DNA of 64,000 nucleotides, from positions 51,961,293 through 52,025,292 of the forward strand of contig OZ024927.1 in assembly GCA_964017235.1 (NCBI GenBank), given 5' to 3'. Below are positions 49,740 through 62,671 of the stretch, piece by piece; the first letter of the stretch is position 1; the number at the start of each line of letters is the position of its first letter. This DNA is from Sabellastarte sp. h YS-2021. Its lineage: Eukaryota; Annelida; Polychaeta; Sabellida; Sabellidae. The notes under the pieces were generated by a model, which was given only the letters and a program-made list of their open reading frames with translations, ran no database searches and was not told where the DNA came from. A program made the translations under genes and the position numbers.

Positions 49740-50745
49740 AGATGGATGTGTCCGACGTCTGTCTGTCCTTCCACATTTTTTGTTTCCGGACTCTAACTCG
49801 AAAAACGGTTTGTCCAATCAAAATTCAAACTTGACAGGGACATAGATCACCATCATAGCTAGGTTCCTTTCGAAATTGGTGTAATTCTGTTTGTTCATTT
49901 GTCCGTCCATCTGTCTGTCAACATTTTTGTTTCCGGACTCTAACTCGAAAACGGTTTGTCCAATCGAATTCAAACTTGACAGGGACATACATCACCATCA
50001 TAGCTAGGTTCCTTTCGAAATTGGTGTAATTTTGTCTTTTGTTTGTCTGTTTTTTTGTCTGTCTGTCCGTCAAAATTTCCGTTTCCGGACTCTAACGTGA
50101 AAACGGTTTGTCCCATTGAATTCAAACTTGACAGGGAGATAGATCACCATCATATCTAGGTTCCTTTCGAAATTAGTGTAATTCCGTCTGTTCGTTTGTC
50201 CGTTTTTTGTCTGTCTATCAAAGTATCAAAATTTTTATTTCTGGACTCTAACTCGAAAACGGTTTGTCCAATCGAATTCAAACTTGACAGGGACATAGAT
50301 CACAACCATAGCTAGGTTCCTTTCGAAATTGGTGTAATTCTGTCTGCTCCTTTGTCTGTTTTTTGTCCATTTATCTGTTCGTCAACATTTCTATTTCTGG
50401 ACTCTAACTCGAAAATGCTGTGTCCAATCAAATTCAAACTTGACAGGGAGATAGATCACCATCATAGCTAGCTTCCTTTCCAAAATTGGTGTAATTTTGT
50501 CCATTCATTTGTTCGTCAACGAATTCTGTCTGTTCGTTTGTCTGTTTTTTGTCCATTTATCTGTTCGTCAACATTTCTGTTTCCGGACTCTAACTTGAAA
50601 ACGCTGTGTCCAATCAAATTCAAACTTGACAGGGAGATAGATCACCATCATAGCTAGGTTCCTTTCGAAATTGGTGTAATTTTGTCCATTCGTTTCTTCG
50701 TCAAGATTTCCGTTTTCCAACTCTAACTCGAAAACATGCAGTTTG
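49740..50745. repeat. ~150-bp tandem repeat, left arm, about 7 copies
   Basis: ctctaactcgaaaacg recurs at 49791, 49938, 50090, 50246, 50402, 50588 and 50721, with ttcaaacttgacagggacat and ctaggttcctttcgaaattg in each unit. Steps vary from 133 to 186 bp. The right arm has only about two copies (60450-60730). Confidence 0.88.
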
Positions 50746-50772
50746 TCTTTATATACATTTTCTTTCTCTTAG

Positions 50773-50966
50773 TGTACGTACACATGTATGCGGCTTATGA
50801 CATCAGACGTCCGATTTGCGACAGCGATTTGTTCAGTCTGGGAACGAAAAATCGCATCGCAAGTGAATTTAGATGTATGTTTACAAAATATTGAGAAGGT
50901 CAGAAAGAAATTCGCTGTCGCAAATTGGCCGTCGGATGTCGTAAGCCGCATACATGTGTACGTACA
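50773..50966. mobile_element. 194-bp MITE with CTTAG target duplication, left arm only
   Basis: The ends TGTACGTACACATGTATGCG and, inverted, CGCATACATGTGTACGTACA are flanked by CTTAG at 50768-50772 and 50967-50971. The right arm has the undisturbed site (ctaag at 60433-60437), so insertion postdates the arm duplication. Confidence 0.93.
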
Positions 50967-52479
50967 CTTAGATGTTGTTTTCTCTACTTAAACATTATCT
51001 GGAGGTTTATGTAACTGACACTGCTCTGAAAGTATCCAGATCTTTGCACTGTTTTATTGCTCCTGTATCTCATGGTGTTGAAAACTATTTCCCCAGGCTA
51101 TGGGGTACGGGCATCTCTGATACTATTATTTTATTTACAAAGAAAAGGCTTTTAAGAATTATACACTCAACATTATAATATAAGCTTTAAAAATCAATTC
51201 TTAGCCATAAATATTAAGAATATGTAAGAAAAGTTAACTTTTTGATAAACTCCACTCAACAAGGAAAAATATACATGCTGATCAAAATAAGGGCTCATGA
51301 AAAAACATAATAAAGTATATTGTATATCAAAAGTCAGCTATCCTCTGGTTTATGCTGTTATCTTTTCACGCTTTTATGTAATTAGTGTAAATACACATAC
51401 AACACTTTGTACAATCTCAGTCAGTCACTTTTTTTATGTTTAGTTTGTACCAAAAAGCTAAAGGTTTAAGATCTTAATATTGGAAAATTGATCTTAACAG
51501 CAATACATATATGTTACAGTAAATAGGTGAAACCAGTAAATTTGCATATTTACTAAGATTTTGAGTAAAGGGATGCATTTGCTGAATTGATTAGCAAATA
51601 AGCATATTTTTTAAAAAAAATCAATATTTTCTTAGTTAAATCTAAAATGCTTTTACTTATTTTATTTTTACGTATTTTATATTTTGATGCATATATTTAT
51701 CTGCAAGATTTAATAAACTAAACCTAGCTGGACATTTTAGTATTTTACTTCATAAAATACACCAAATTTGTTTCAAATGAAATGTAAACTATCCTAATAT
51801 TTACTACAAATGATTACATAAAACCCTGAACTGATCACAAAAAAATGGTATAAATTAATCTTATTTTCATAAATCTTGGTTTGTTGTTTGAAGGCTTTAT
51901 GTCCTCAACTTGATCTGATGTTTCATATGAAGTCACAATTACCTGATGGCCACTGACTTTTAAGCACCAATCCATTATAGTAGTCTAATTTTTCACAGAG
52001 CTTCCATAATAAAAATGTATTTAAATTATTTCCAAAAAATGTGAGCAAAACACACAAAACACCTTAACATTCAACTGTATCAAAACATATGACTTCTAAT
52101 CCACCACACTTCACTATTCCTTCTTGTATAATGTAAACCATTATCTGACTTTCAGTCTTATCTTAATTGAGGTCACAGTGGGGTAAGAGTCTGACCTATC
52201 TTGCCACTGAGAAAAAGAAATATATGTTGCTTGTTGTGTAATTTGAGTGGGTATCCCTTAATTTATCTAGGCTCTCTCTTGTAGGTATGTACAACATACC
52301 AGTGGGGTTTATCAGTCCAGCATGTATCTCTGACATTGTAATGACCCCTTTACCCCACTGCACACACTTGATTTACACAGTCTTGGAAAAAAGTCTTTGA
52401 GAATGGTGGTAGTTGAGTAAACATAAAGCCACAAAATGAACACACACCCAAGTGAAATTTCTGTAAAGCCTGAATCCTG

Positions 52480-52506
52480 ATTTTTTTTTTTTTTTTTTTT
52501 TTTTTT
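52480..52506. repeat. Poly-T run
   Basis: An uninterrupted T tract of about 25 nt in the left arm. The right arm has only aaaagaaatc there. Confidence 0.9.
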
Positions 52507-52700
52507 GCTTAAAATAAGTGACTCCAATCCAATTTGAGACAATTTTCTGGAAGTCTCAAATTTTAAAGAGTTTTGTAAAATTTACAATTTGACGTATTAA
52601 TTGGACATATTTTCTAATGTCATGAGAAAAGGGTAAACTAAGTGAGAATTAAATGCATGTCTTCATAAGTTACAAGTCATGCACTTTCTTTCAGTTGTTT

Positions 52701-53580
52701 CATTATGTAGGCACAAAACATTTTGAAAAAGTAGAACTGGTTTGAAATCAGAATAAATTTATTCAATGAAACAGTGATACTCGGTAATAATCAGCTCCGA
52801 AAAACGACACCAGGTATTTGTCTCTAAAGAATCGATCCAAATTCTGGTAACTGTGTTTTAGTTGTCACCCAGTGGAAGTATAAGCGAAACAAAATGGTGG
52901 ATGATGTAAACCAAACGTTACGAAAAATAATGTTCAATATCTGTATAAATAAGGAAAATTATGTGAAACACTAATTTCAGTTAAAGAAATCTGACAGAAT
53001 ACCAAGGTTTGTCTGAGTATTTCATTGATTTTTGCTATATTTTATATTTTTCGGTTACCTGCTTCACCAATTTATACTTGGTTTCTCAAGGAATTCAGAC
53101 TGCTTTTGGGTAACCGGGTAACCTATCACACCTTAGTAACAACCCACAGAGTTGCCACTTTAAACACCAAATTGTTACTTTAAGTCTCCACTGAAAATAT
53201 TTATTCAACACTGGAAAGAATTTGATCGGTGTTATCTCAGCTAACCAGTTTTGAATAAATTTATTCAGTGACAAACCCACATGTTATCTTTTAAAACTTT
53301 AGGCTGCACGCAGCAGTATCAACTGAAAAATTAATTCAGTGGTGGCATCCCTTTGGTTTGTCTTACAATTCCTCTGTCAGTGGTCTGAATAAATTTATTC
53401 AGTGACAACCAATCAGTTAAAACACCACATAGTAGTATTCAGTAATTACAAAGTCACCTGAATGGAACATATATATTTGCACCTGAAAAAAGCCATGTCA
53501 CTCTGGAGAATGAACAGTTACATGGTGATTTAAGAGCAAAGTAGATTTTCCATCAACATCATACTGGAAAAATTTATTTA
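52701..53580. other. Centre of the inverted repeat, part 1
   Basis: Non-coding. The 16-bp palindrome tgaataaatttattca occurs at about 53252 and 53386, each followed by gtgacaa, with a related aataaatttattcaatgaaa at 52752. Confidence 0.6.
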
Positions 53581-54150
53581 AAAAAATGTAAAAATTTTAT
53601 TGCAATTTAACATTTTGTAAGTTAAATACTTACCTTATCCACACGAGTGCTTACGTGTTAGCGGGAGCAAACATGGACGACCAAACGAGAATACTTTAAA
53701 AATAAATATTCTTGTCGGTACCAGTATATATATGCATGACCGCACATGCGCGTGCACTGGAAGAACCCCATTAAGCCTCACTTTAATTTGGGGAGCCAGT
53801 ATAATATATTGTAAACCCTAAAATCTTGAAAATGTGGGGTTGGCAGGGTGGGAATCCGAATCTAGTGAGGATAAGGTAAGATGTAAGATAAGGTAACTTA
53901 CAAAAAGTTAAATCACAATAAAATTTTTGCATTTTATTGCGCAACTTACAAAAAGTTAAATCACAATAAAATTTTTACATTTTATTGCGTAAAATACCCT
54001 TACCTTATCCTCATTAGTGCTTGATTACAACCATACTGGTGGTGGGATTTTTAATATTTTTGTCACCAAAAGCAGGTATAATCAAATGAAAAGTCAAAGT
54101 ACAAATCTCAAGCAATCTTGTGAGGATAAAGTACTAGACTATATCGTGCA
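53580..54150. mobile_element. MITE-like element with partly duplicated right end
   Basis: aaaaattttattgcaattta and cttaccttatccacacgagt at 53590-53650 are inverted at about 53870-53945 (tgaggataaggtaagatgta, cacaataaaatttttgcatt). A second copy of the acttacaaaaagttaaatca block follows at 53943 and an outward-facing cttaccttatcctcattagt at about 54000. Confidence 0.65.
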
Positions 54151-55580
54151 ATAAATTTAATGTAACTTAACAAAATAACATTTAGTAGTTATATATGTAA
54201 GCACTAACCTGGCAACCTTCCCAAAGGTGCCTTGGCCCTGCATGCATTTATAGATCCAATGAACTAATTTCACACACACTTGTGATGATAAGTACAAGAG
54301 TATGACAAGCATACTCAGAAAGTTAACTAAATGACATATGTAGTTATATTTTGTTATTAAGTAAACTGGAAACTGTCCAGAATATGCATTGAAAACTTCC
54401 CACACATTTAGAAATTTTATAGCACTAAATACCAATGTGTTCCCCAACCATTGACAAGCACAATAGTAATAAATGGAGATTGTGCTCCTCTATATGGAGA
54501 AGACCACCTATTAACACATTCCTTGGGTCTTTCCACCTCATCAGATGCTTTTCCACAAAAACTCTGTACAGGGGAATTGCATGTCCCATGATTGGGTATT
54601 TCCAATGGGTTTTCAGGTACCACTAAAAAGTGTGATCTGGCCATTGGAACTGTACATATACATATAATTACTGTAATGTATAATACCATACACAAACTAT
54701 GAAGGAACCACATGGCGATACTATAGTTCCAAAGAATAGTCTGACCTTCATTTGAGTTCTAAGTCACAAGTTAAAGTATAAAACTGTGGAGTGTGACTTC
54801 CAGCCATATAAAGAGCATTTTGAGCCTTGGCCATGGAAACATTCTAAGTTTCAAGGTCAGATATTTGATCAGCTAGCAGAACTCTCTGCCTGTTGACATG
54901 GTAGCTTCTTGTATACCTCTTAAAAAGTCATCTTGAAAGAGATGAATAGCACATCTTTCCCCATCTAAGATGTCAAATATGTCAAGATAGAATCTTAGAG
55001 CTCTAAAGGGGCAGAGTCATATCTTCAGTCAACGAATGATCTAAAAATTGCATAAAACAGGAATGAAACCCAGCTTGAACAATATCGGGGCCATCTGAGG
55101 CTATCTGTTCTCTGCTAGGAGTGCTGATGGAGAAACTGTGAACTCCTTCCAGTTCTGTGTTTCAATGATTTGAAAGTCCAAACAACCTCACCTCTCTCTT
55201 TATCAGAGGCCAAGGTCATGAGAAAACTGATTTGAATGTCAGAATGTCCAAATTCTGATTCAGATGGTTCAAAAGAGACTTTGTCAAGACTAAAAATAAT
55301 CAAGACAAGTCTAAAGAGCGTAAAAGGTATAGCACCATCATATGTCTATCCTATGAAAAACCTCTATCAATCCATTTAGTCCACAACTATGAATGATTTC
55401 AATAGTGAATTCAAATGAAACTCATCTATCAGTCCATTGAGTTCATAACTATGAATGATTTCAACAGTGAACCCAACTGAAAAACCATCTATCAGTCTAT
55501 TGAGTCCATACCTATGAATTATTTCAATAGTGAACCCACATGAACAAACCATGTATCAGTCTATTGAGTTCATAACTATG
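54151..55580. other. Centre of the inverted repeat, part 2
   Basis: No gene supported. Loose ~60-bp repeats (cagtctattgagttcataac, with actatgaatgatttcaa) occupy 55370-55580. Confidence 0.5.
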
Positions 55581-56110
55581 ATTTCCTTTTTGTTGGTTTA
55601 CCATCCCGAACCTCTAGGACCAATAATAAGTGAGTTATAGGCACTTTTACCTTTGGCTATCCTCGTTTGACCTTGAAGGAGGGGCCCAAGGTCAAATCCG
55701 ACCACACCAGAAGATTCCCAGCCCATGATTTCCTATATGCTGGTTTACCATCCCAAACCTCTAGGACCAATAATAAGCGAGTTATAAGCACTTTTAAGTT
55801 TGGCTGTCCTCGTTTGACCTTGAAGGAGGGGTCCAAGGTGAAATCTGACCACATCAGAAGATTCGCAGCACATGATTTCCTATATGTTGGTTTACCATCC
55901 CAAACCTCTAGGATTGATAATAAGCGAGTTATAAGCACTTTTAAGTTTGGCTATCCTCGTTTGACCTTGAAGGAGGGGTCCAAGGTCAAATCTGAAGATT
56001 AGAAGATTCGCAGCACATGATTTCCTATAGGTTGGCTTCACATTGCAAACCTCTAGGACCAATAATAAGGGAGATATAGGCACTTTTAAAGTCCTCTATG
56101 TGGGTTACTT
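55580..56110. repeat. 147-bp tandem repeat, about 3.7 copies
   Basis: cctctaggaccaataataag recurs at 55611, 55758, 55905 and 56050, with tcgtttgaccttgaaggagg in each full unit. Overlapping frames on both strands are repeat artefacts. Confidence 0.92.
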
Positions 56111-56825
56111 CGGCACTCCGTGGATGACCTTGAGTTAGGAGCTTCAAGGTCAAATGTGTGCAAGGTTGTAAAGGACATGTATATGTGTCATACATATCAC
56201 CTATGAAGAGATTCAACCTTCTACCTGTGAGGAACAGCCAGTAGAAAAATGTAGATTATTTTCAAAGAAATGCCCGTGGCGGCCATCTTGTTTTTCAGAA
56301 TGAGGCTATTTTCCTTCCCAGAGAAGCTTACCCCCCAATGAAGATATACTGCAAATTTGGTGAACCTAGCTGCTGTTGTTTTCCTCTTAGAGCGCTAACG
56401 CCAAAAATCTCTCTACGCGCGGCGGCGGCGTAGCGAACGCTAAACCAAAGTACCCACCGGATGCTTCTGGTGGATACAATCACATCTAGTTGTACCTGTG
56501 ATCGAGGAAGAACGCGTCTGATAGATGTAATGTGACTACCTATCCACCTTCGCAAATGGAGTACGGATTCCTCAAAGCTGGGATCGTGTGATGTTTAATT
56601 AATACACTACCCTCACAGGTCACTAATGTGCTGTAAAACTGTAGGCTTGTACACATTTTACTGAGCTTATAAACATATACAGGCATTAAAACACACTTAT
56701 TCAATGAATTTGTGGTTTCTTCTGTCAAAATATATCCGCTATGAATTGTGGGAATTCTCGACAATTTGATGAGTACACTTAAGTCTCTTTTGACTTACCC
56801 GCCTGCCAAGCGGTAGTTATTCAGC

Positions 56826-57155
56826 AATTGTCCATTGGATAGGATGTATTAATGCAATAAAATTGCAAATTTAATAAGTAAATTAAATTTATAAGTTAAT
56901 ACCCTATCCAATGGACATGCAAGGTCCTCCCAACTGGCCCCATGCACTGTCAGTTTACTAGTGGAATAGGTTTAGACAACAAAAAAGATGCTATGATGTC
57001 ACACTGTCCAGACAGGAAGAAAGTAATGATACACAACCTGGTGAATGCACAGTTGGACTGGCCAGCCGGTGGAAACACAGGACAAGTATTTCTCTTGTTT
57101 GGCGGGGCGGTCTGTGCAGACCAGATTAGCAATTGTCCATTGGATAGGGTATTAA
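56826..57155. mobile_element. MITE with ccctatccaatggaca ends, plus an extra half copy
   Basis: gttaataccctatccaatgg at 56898 and its inverse ccattggatagggtattaac ending near 57155 bound a ~258-bp element. A further copy of the end (caattgtccattggatagga) lies at 56829, facing outward. Confidence 0.7.
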
Positions 57156-58746
57156 CTAATAAAAATTTAATTTACTCATTAAATTTGCAATATTCCAAGT
57201 TACAAGTGATTTACTCAACACTTTTCAAGTTACAACTGATTTACTTAACTGTGATAACCTGAAAGTAGCTATTGCTCAGCTATGCAAGGAGCTACAGGTC
57301 TTCAATTTAATTATGTTATAGCTAATGGAAAACTAGTTGAAAAACATACTAAAAGAAAATACTGTAAATACTGTAAATGCAATAGTTTTCAAGTTTCAAG
57401 TGATTTACTCAACAGGAGAACCTGATAGTAGCTATTGCTCAGCTATGCAATGAGCTAGAGGTCTGCAACTGTTATACATTATAACTGATCCAAAATAACG
57501 TGAATAACATATTGATAAAAATACTCGAAATGCAATAGTTTTCAATTTACAAGTAATTTTACTCACTGTGGAAGGTACTGAAAAGTCAGAAAGTAGCTAT
57601 TACTCACTTAGCTATTCAGATAGACTCCCAAGTTACTCATCACATAGCTATGGAAAAAGTAGGGGCACAACATATTTTAACAAAATGCTCTGAGTGCAAT
57701 ACTTTTCAAGTTATAAGTGATTTACTGCATAAATTCATAAATTTTTTAATGCATTCAAACTTATTTTAAAAATTCACAAAAAATTAATTTAAAAATGTCC
57801 AGGCCTGATACTCACAAAAGGGAATCTACTTGTGTCGTAGTACTTATATCTAAGATAGTGACATATCCCTTCAATGGTCAATGAGAAAATTGAGATAAAG
57901 AGTTGAAATTTTCACACTTTTCGTGGGAGTACCTCTTACCTAGCAGCTCTGGAGAACAGACGAGCAGACAAATCTGCATGCCTTGAAGAATTTATCATCC
58001 TTGCTAGATAAGGTATCTTTTAAAAGTAACAGCATGTCTCTCGATTATAATTATTTATCACTATTATTTTGTATCCAGACAGTGATGCAGATCAGTCAAA
58101 ATTTAACCGTGACCCAAGCAGTAGTATTTATGTAACCCTTCTGACAAACAGATAGACAAACGGTCATGACAACAATACCTCTTTGGTGGAGATAATAAAT
58201 GCCTGTACCAATAAAATACAACTCTTTCATTAAAATAGAGTGAAGGAAAATATAGAAACAGTATACACATGCTTCTTTTTACAAGCATATATTCAACAGG
58301 TAAATGTGGTTTGGGTTTGATAAGTATACTTGCTTTCTTCCAGTACTGGCAACACATTTTAAATGAGAAAGTAGTCACTTACAACCTCAAGACACATGCA
58401 GATGATGGGCTATTAATTACATGGTCTTCAGATAACATAAACACTTGCAGTGGGGGAGTAGATAAACCCTCCCTCAGATTTGAGAGGTTGGGATCTTATA
58501 ATTCCTAGGACTGTGGTTTGTGTTTGTGTCCTCTCCCAGAGATACATGCTTTTAAACTTAAATCTCATCTCAGTCTCAGATAATTAAGATGCCGCTGAGA
58601 AAACCAAATTGGTGGTGTGTTTGAAAGGCAAGAATTTTAGGGGTTGCTTTTGAGTGGGACTTAATACATTTTACAAATATGTTCTATTTCAAGATATACA
58701 AACTTTAATACACAAAGAGTAAGCACTAAAAAGTATATATTAAGTA
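57156..58746. other. Centre of the inverted repeat, part 3
   Basis: AT-rich. Loose repeats of caagtgatttactcaac and tagctattgctcagctatgc occur between 57200 and 57730. No gene supported. Confidence 0.5.
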
Positions 58747-60449
58747 AAACAACTGAAGGAAAGTGCATGACTTGTAACTTATGAAGACATTTTTTTTCTC
58801 ACTTAGTTTTCCCTTTTCTGTCCAATTTGTACGTAAAATTGTAAACTTTACAAAACTCTTTAAAATTTGAGACTTCCAGAAAAGTCTCAAATTGGATTGG
58901 AGTCACTTATTTTAAGTAAAAAGAAATCAGGATTCAGGCTTTACAGAAATTTCACTTGGATGTGTGTTCATTTTGTAGCTGTATGTTTACTCAACTACCA
59001 CCATTCTCCAACATTTTTTCCAAGACTGTGTGAATCAAGTGTGTGCAGTGGGGTAAAGGGGTCATTATATTGTCAGAGATACATGCTTGACTGATAAACC
59101 CCACTGGTATGTTGTACATACCTACAAAAGAGAGCCTAGATAAATTAAGGGACACACTCAAATTACACAAGCAACATATATTTATTTTTCTCAGTGGCAA
59201 GATGGGTCAGTCTCTTCCCCCACTGTGACCTCAATTAAGATAAGACTGAAAGTCAGATAATGGGTTTACATTATACAAGAAGGAGTAGTGAAAGTGTGGT
59301 GGATTAGAAGTCATATGTTTTGATACAGTTGAGTGTTCAAGGTGTTTTGTGTGTTTTGCTCACATTTTTTGGAAATAATTTAAATACATTTTTATTATGG
59401 AAGCTCTGTGAAAATTAGACTATTATAATGGATTGGTGCTTAAAAGTCAGTGGCCATCAGGTAATTGTGACTTCATATGAAACATAAGATCAAGCTGAGG
59501 GCATAAAGCCTTCAAACAACAAACCAAGATTTGTGAAAATAAGATTTATATACCATTTTTTTGTGATCAGTTACAGGGTTTTATGTAATTATTTGTAGTA
59601 AATATTAGGATAGTTTACATTTCATTTGAACAAATTTGGTGTATTTTATGAAGTAAAATACTAAAATGTCCAGCTAGGTTTGGTTTATTAAATCTTGCAG
59701 ATAAATAAATGCATCAAAATATAAAATAAGTAAAAATAAAATAAGTAAAAGCATTTTAGATTTAACTAAGGAAATATTGATTTTTTTTAAAAAAAATATG
59801 CATATTTGCTAATTAATTCAGCAAATGCATCCCTTTACTCAAAATCTTAGTAAATATGCAAATTTACTGGTTTCACCTATTTACTGTAACATATATGTAT
59901 TGCTGTTAAGATCAATTTCCAATATGAAGATGTTAAACCGGCCTTTAGCTTTTTGGTACAAACTAAACATAAAAAAAGTGACTGACTGAGATTGTACAAA
60001 GTGTTGTATGTGTATTTACACTAATTACATAAAAGCGTGAAAAGATAACAGCATAAACCAGAGGATAGCTGACTTTTGATATACAATATCCTTTATTATG
60101 TTTTTTCATGAGCCCTTATTTTGATCAGCATGTATATTTTTCCTTGTTGAGTGGAGTTTATCAAAAAGTTAACTTTTCCTACATATTCTTAATATTTATG
60201 GCAAAGAATTGATTTTTAAAGCTTATATTATAATGCTGAGTGTAATTCTTAAAAGCCTTTTCTTTGTAAATAAAAAAATAGTATCAGAGATGCCCATACC
60301 CCATAGCCTGGGGAAATAGTTTTCAACACCATGAGATACAGGAGCAATAAAACAGTGCAAAGATCTGGATACTTTCAGAGTAGTGTCAGTTACATAAATC
60401 TCCAAATAATGTTTAATTAGGGAAAACAACATCTAAGAGAAAGAAAATG

Positions 60450-60780
60450 TATGTAAAGACAAACCTAGGAACCTAGCTATGATGGTGATCTATCTCCCTA
60501 GCTGTCAAGTTTGAATTTGATTGGACACAGCATTTTCGAGTTAGAGTCTGGAAACTGAAATGTTGACGGCCAGATAAATGGACAAAAAACAGACAAACGA
60601 ACGGACAGAATTACACTAATTTCGAAAGGAACCTAGCTATGATGGTGATCTATGTCCCTGTCAAGTTTGAATTCGATTGGACAAACCGTTTTCTGAGTTA
60701 GAGTCTGTAAACAAAAAATGTGGACGGACAGATAGACATCGGGCACATCCATCTAATAGGCGGGTTGGTTACACGCAACC
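60450..60780. repeat. ~150-bp tandem repeat, right arm, about 2 copies
   Basis: Inverse of the left-arm repeat at 49740-50745 (aacctagctatgatggtgat at about 60469 and 60630). Confidence 0.85.
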
Positions 60781-60784
60781 CGCC

Positions 60785-62025
60785 TAAAAACAGGAAACTT
60801 AGAGTTTCTGCGTTTAGCGCACACCCTATTTACAAAAACAGGAAATTCACAGTTTCTGTGTTTAGGGTGCACCCTATTTACAAAAAGATGAAATTTGCAG
60901 TTTACGTATTTAGGGCACACCCTATTTACAAAAAGAGTAAATTTGCAGTTTCTGTGTTTAGGGCACACCCTATATATTTACAAAAAGTGGAAATTTGCAG
61001 TTTCTGTGTCTAGGGCACACCCTATTTACAAAAAGATGAAATTTGCTGTTTTCATGTTTAGGGTGCACCCTATTTACAAAAAGAGTAAATTTGCAGTTAA
61101 TTCTGTGTTTAGGGCACACCCTGTTAACAAAAAGTGGAAATTTCCAGTTTCCATGTTTAGGGTGCACCCTATTTATAAAAAGATAAAATTTTCTGTTTTT
61201 GTGTTTAGGGTGCACCCTATTTACAAAAAGTGGAAATTTGCAGTTTCTGTGTTTAGGGAGCACCCTATTTACAAAAAGATGAAATTTGCAGTTTACGTAT
61301 TTAGGGCACACCCTATTTACAAAAAGAGTAAATTTGCAGTTTCTGTGTTTAGGGCACACCCTATATATTTACAAAAAGTGGAAATTTGCAGTTTTTGTGT
61401 CTAGGGCACACCCTATTTACAAAAAGATGAAATTTGCTGTTTTCATGTTTAGGGTGCACCCTATTTACAAAAAGAGTAAATTTGCAGTTAATTCTGTGTT
61501 TAGGGCTCACCCTGTTAACAAAAAGTGGAAATTTCCAGTTTCCATGTTTAGGGTGAAATTTGCTGTTTTCGTGTTTAGGGTGCACCCTATTTACAAAAGA
61601 TGAAATTTGCAGTTTCCGTGTCTAGGGCACACCCTATTTGCAAAAAGATGAAATTTGCAGTTTCTGTGTTTAGGGTGCACCCTATTTACAAAAAGAGGAA
61701 ATTTGCAGTTTCCGTGTTTAGGGCACACCCTATTTGCAAAAACATGAAATTTGCAGTTTTCATGTTTAGGGTGCACCCTATTTACAAAAAGAGGAAATTT
61801 GCAGTTTCTGTGTTTAGGGCACACCCTATTTGCAAAAAGATGAAATTTGCAGTTTCCATGTTTAGGGTGCACCCTATTTACAAAAAGAGGAAATTTACAG
61901 TTTCCGTGTTTAGGGTGCACCCTATTTACAAAAATATGAAATTTGCGGTTTTCGTGAATAGGGCACACCCTATTTACAAAAAGATTAAATTGGTCATTTT
62001 CGTGATTAGGGTGCACCCTTTTTCC
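60785..62025. repeat. 48-bp minisatellite, right arm, about 25 copies
   Basis: Inverse orientation of the left-arm array (agggtgcaccctatttacaa units). It contains a ~391-bp internal duplication: the block starting near 60895 recurs near 61286 with very few changes; the left arm has it once. Confidence 0.93.
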
Positions 62026-62234
62026 AGGTGGATATTTGCTGTTTTTCTGATGGCTTTTTGAGTTTTTTCACTTACTTGATTTTGACAAATGTCTCAAATG
62101 GTGCAAATTTTTGCATGAAACTGCCATATTTCATGAAAGAAATTTCCATATTTGCACCAAAACCCTGCATATTGAGAAATTTAAGGTCTAAAAGGGAAAG
62201 GTCTGGATTTTCCCTTTTAAATCTGACAGTGCTA

Positions 62235-62300
62235 AGGTTTGAATCTCAGCCTGACCAAAAGTAGGAAAGTTGGTAGCTGCTTGCTTAGTATTGACTTATG
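62235..62300 (+). mobile_element. Right half of the split tRNA-type SINE
   Basis: aggtttgaatctcagcctga looks like a B box with flanking T arm, continuing the half that stops at 48561. The SINE tail continues into ordinary sequence with no clear end. Confidence 0.55.
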
Positions 62301-62671
62301 ATTTTCAGTGCAGAGTCTTGATCTACTGGTATTACACTGCTTTTCCTTTATCCCCATAGCTACCCATTGTGAAAGGAACATATTAATGCCAGATCAATTA
62401 ACCAATCTCTGATAAAGCCATAATAATTTGAACTTTATGATATATAGACACAGTATGATCGGAAGACATATGAACAACAGATGAACAATATAATACTCAT
62501 GCTAGACACTTGTATTACATTGTCATTTTCATTAATGATTTATTTATTTTGTATATTTCTAATGAGGGATGTTTTACTTTTATTATCCAGCACTTTATTT
62601 CACTAATAAGTAAAAGAAGTCCATATTTTCCAACAGAATACATAAAAATAGCCATAAAATGTTTCCATCCT

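Larger units (their letters stand above)
48562..62234. mobile_element. 13.7-kb inverted-repeat structure, probably a long-TIR non-autonomous transposon
   Basis: The left arm (48562-52700) and right arm (58747-62234) are inverted copies over their whole length, starting aagcactgtcagatttaaaa on the left with its inverse on the right. AGG flanks both ends (48559-48561 and 62235-62237), a candidate target duplication. The arms differ only by tandem copy number, a MITE in the left arm and substitutions. The centre (52701-58746) has no recognised transposase. It lies within the gene's last visible intron, or beyond the gene if that ended. Confidence 0.8.

Noticed and set aside
54417-54713. 98-codon reverse-strand frame with a hydrophobic start
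   Set aside because: No recognisable domain or splice partner; it lies in repeat-rich sequence in the centre of the inverted repeat. Not enough to call a gene.
56942-57262. 106-codon frame
   Set aside because: It runs across the inside and the terminal repeat of a MITE and has no family resemblance.
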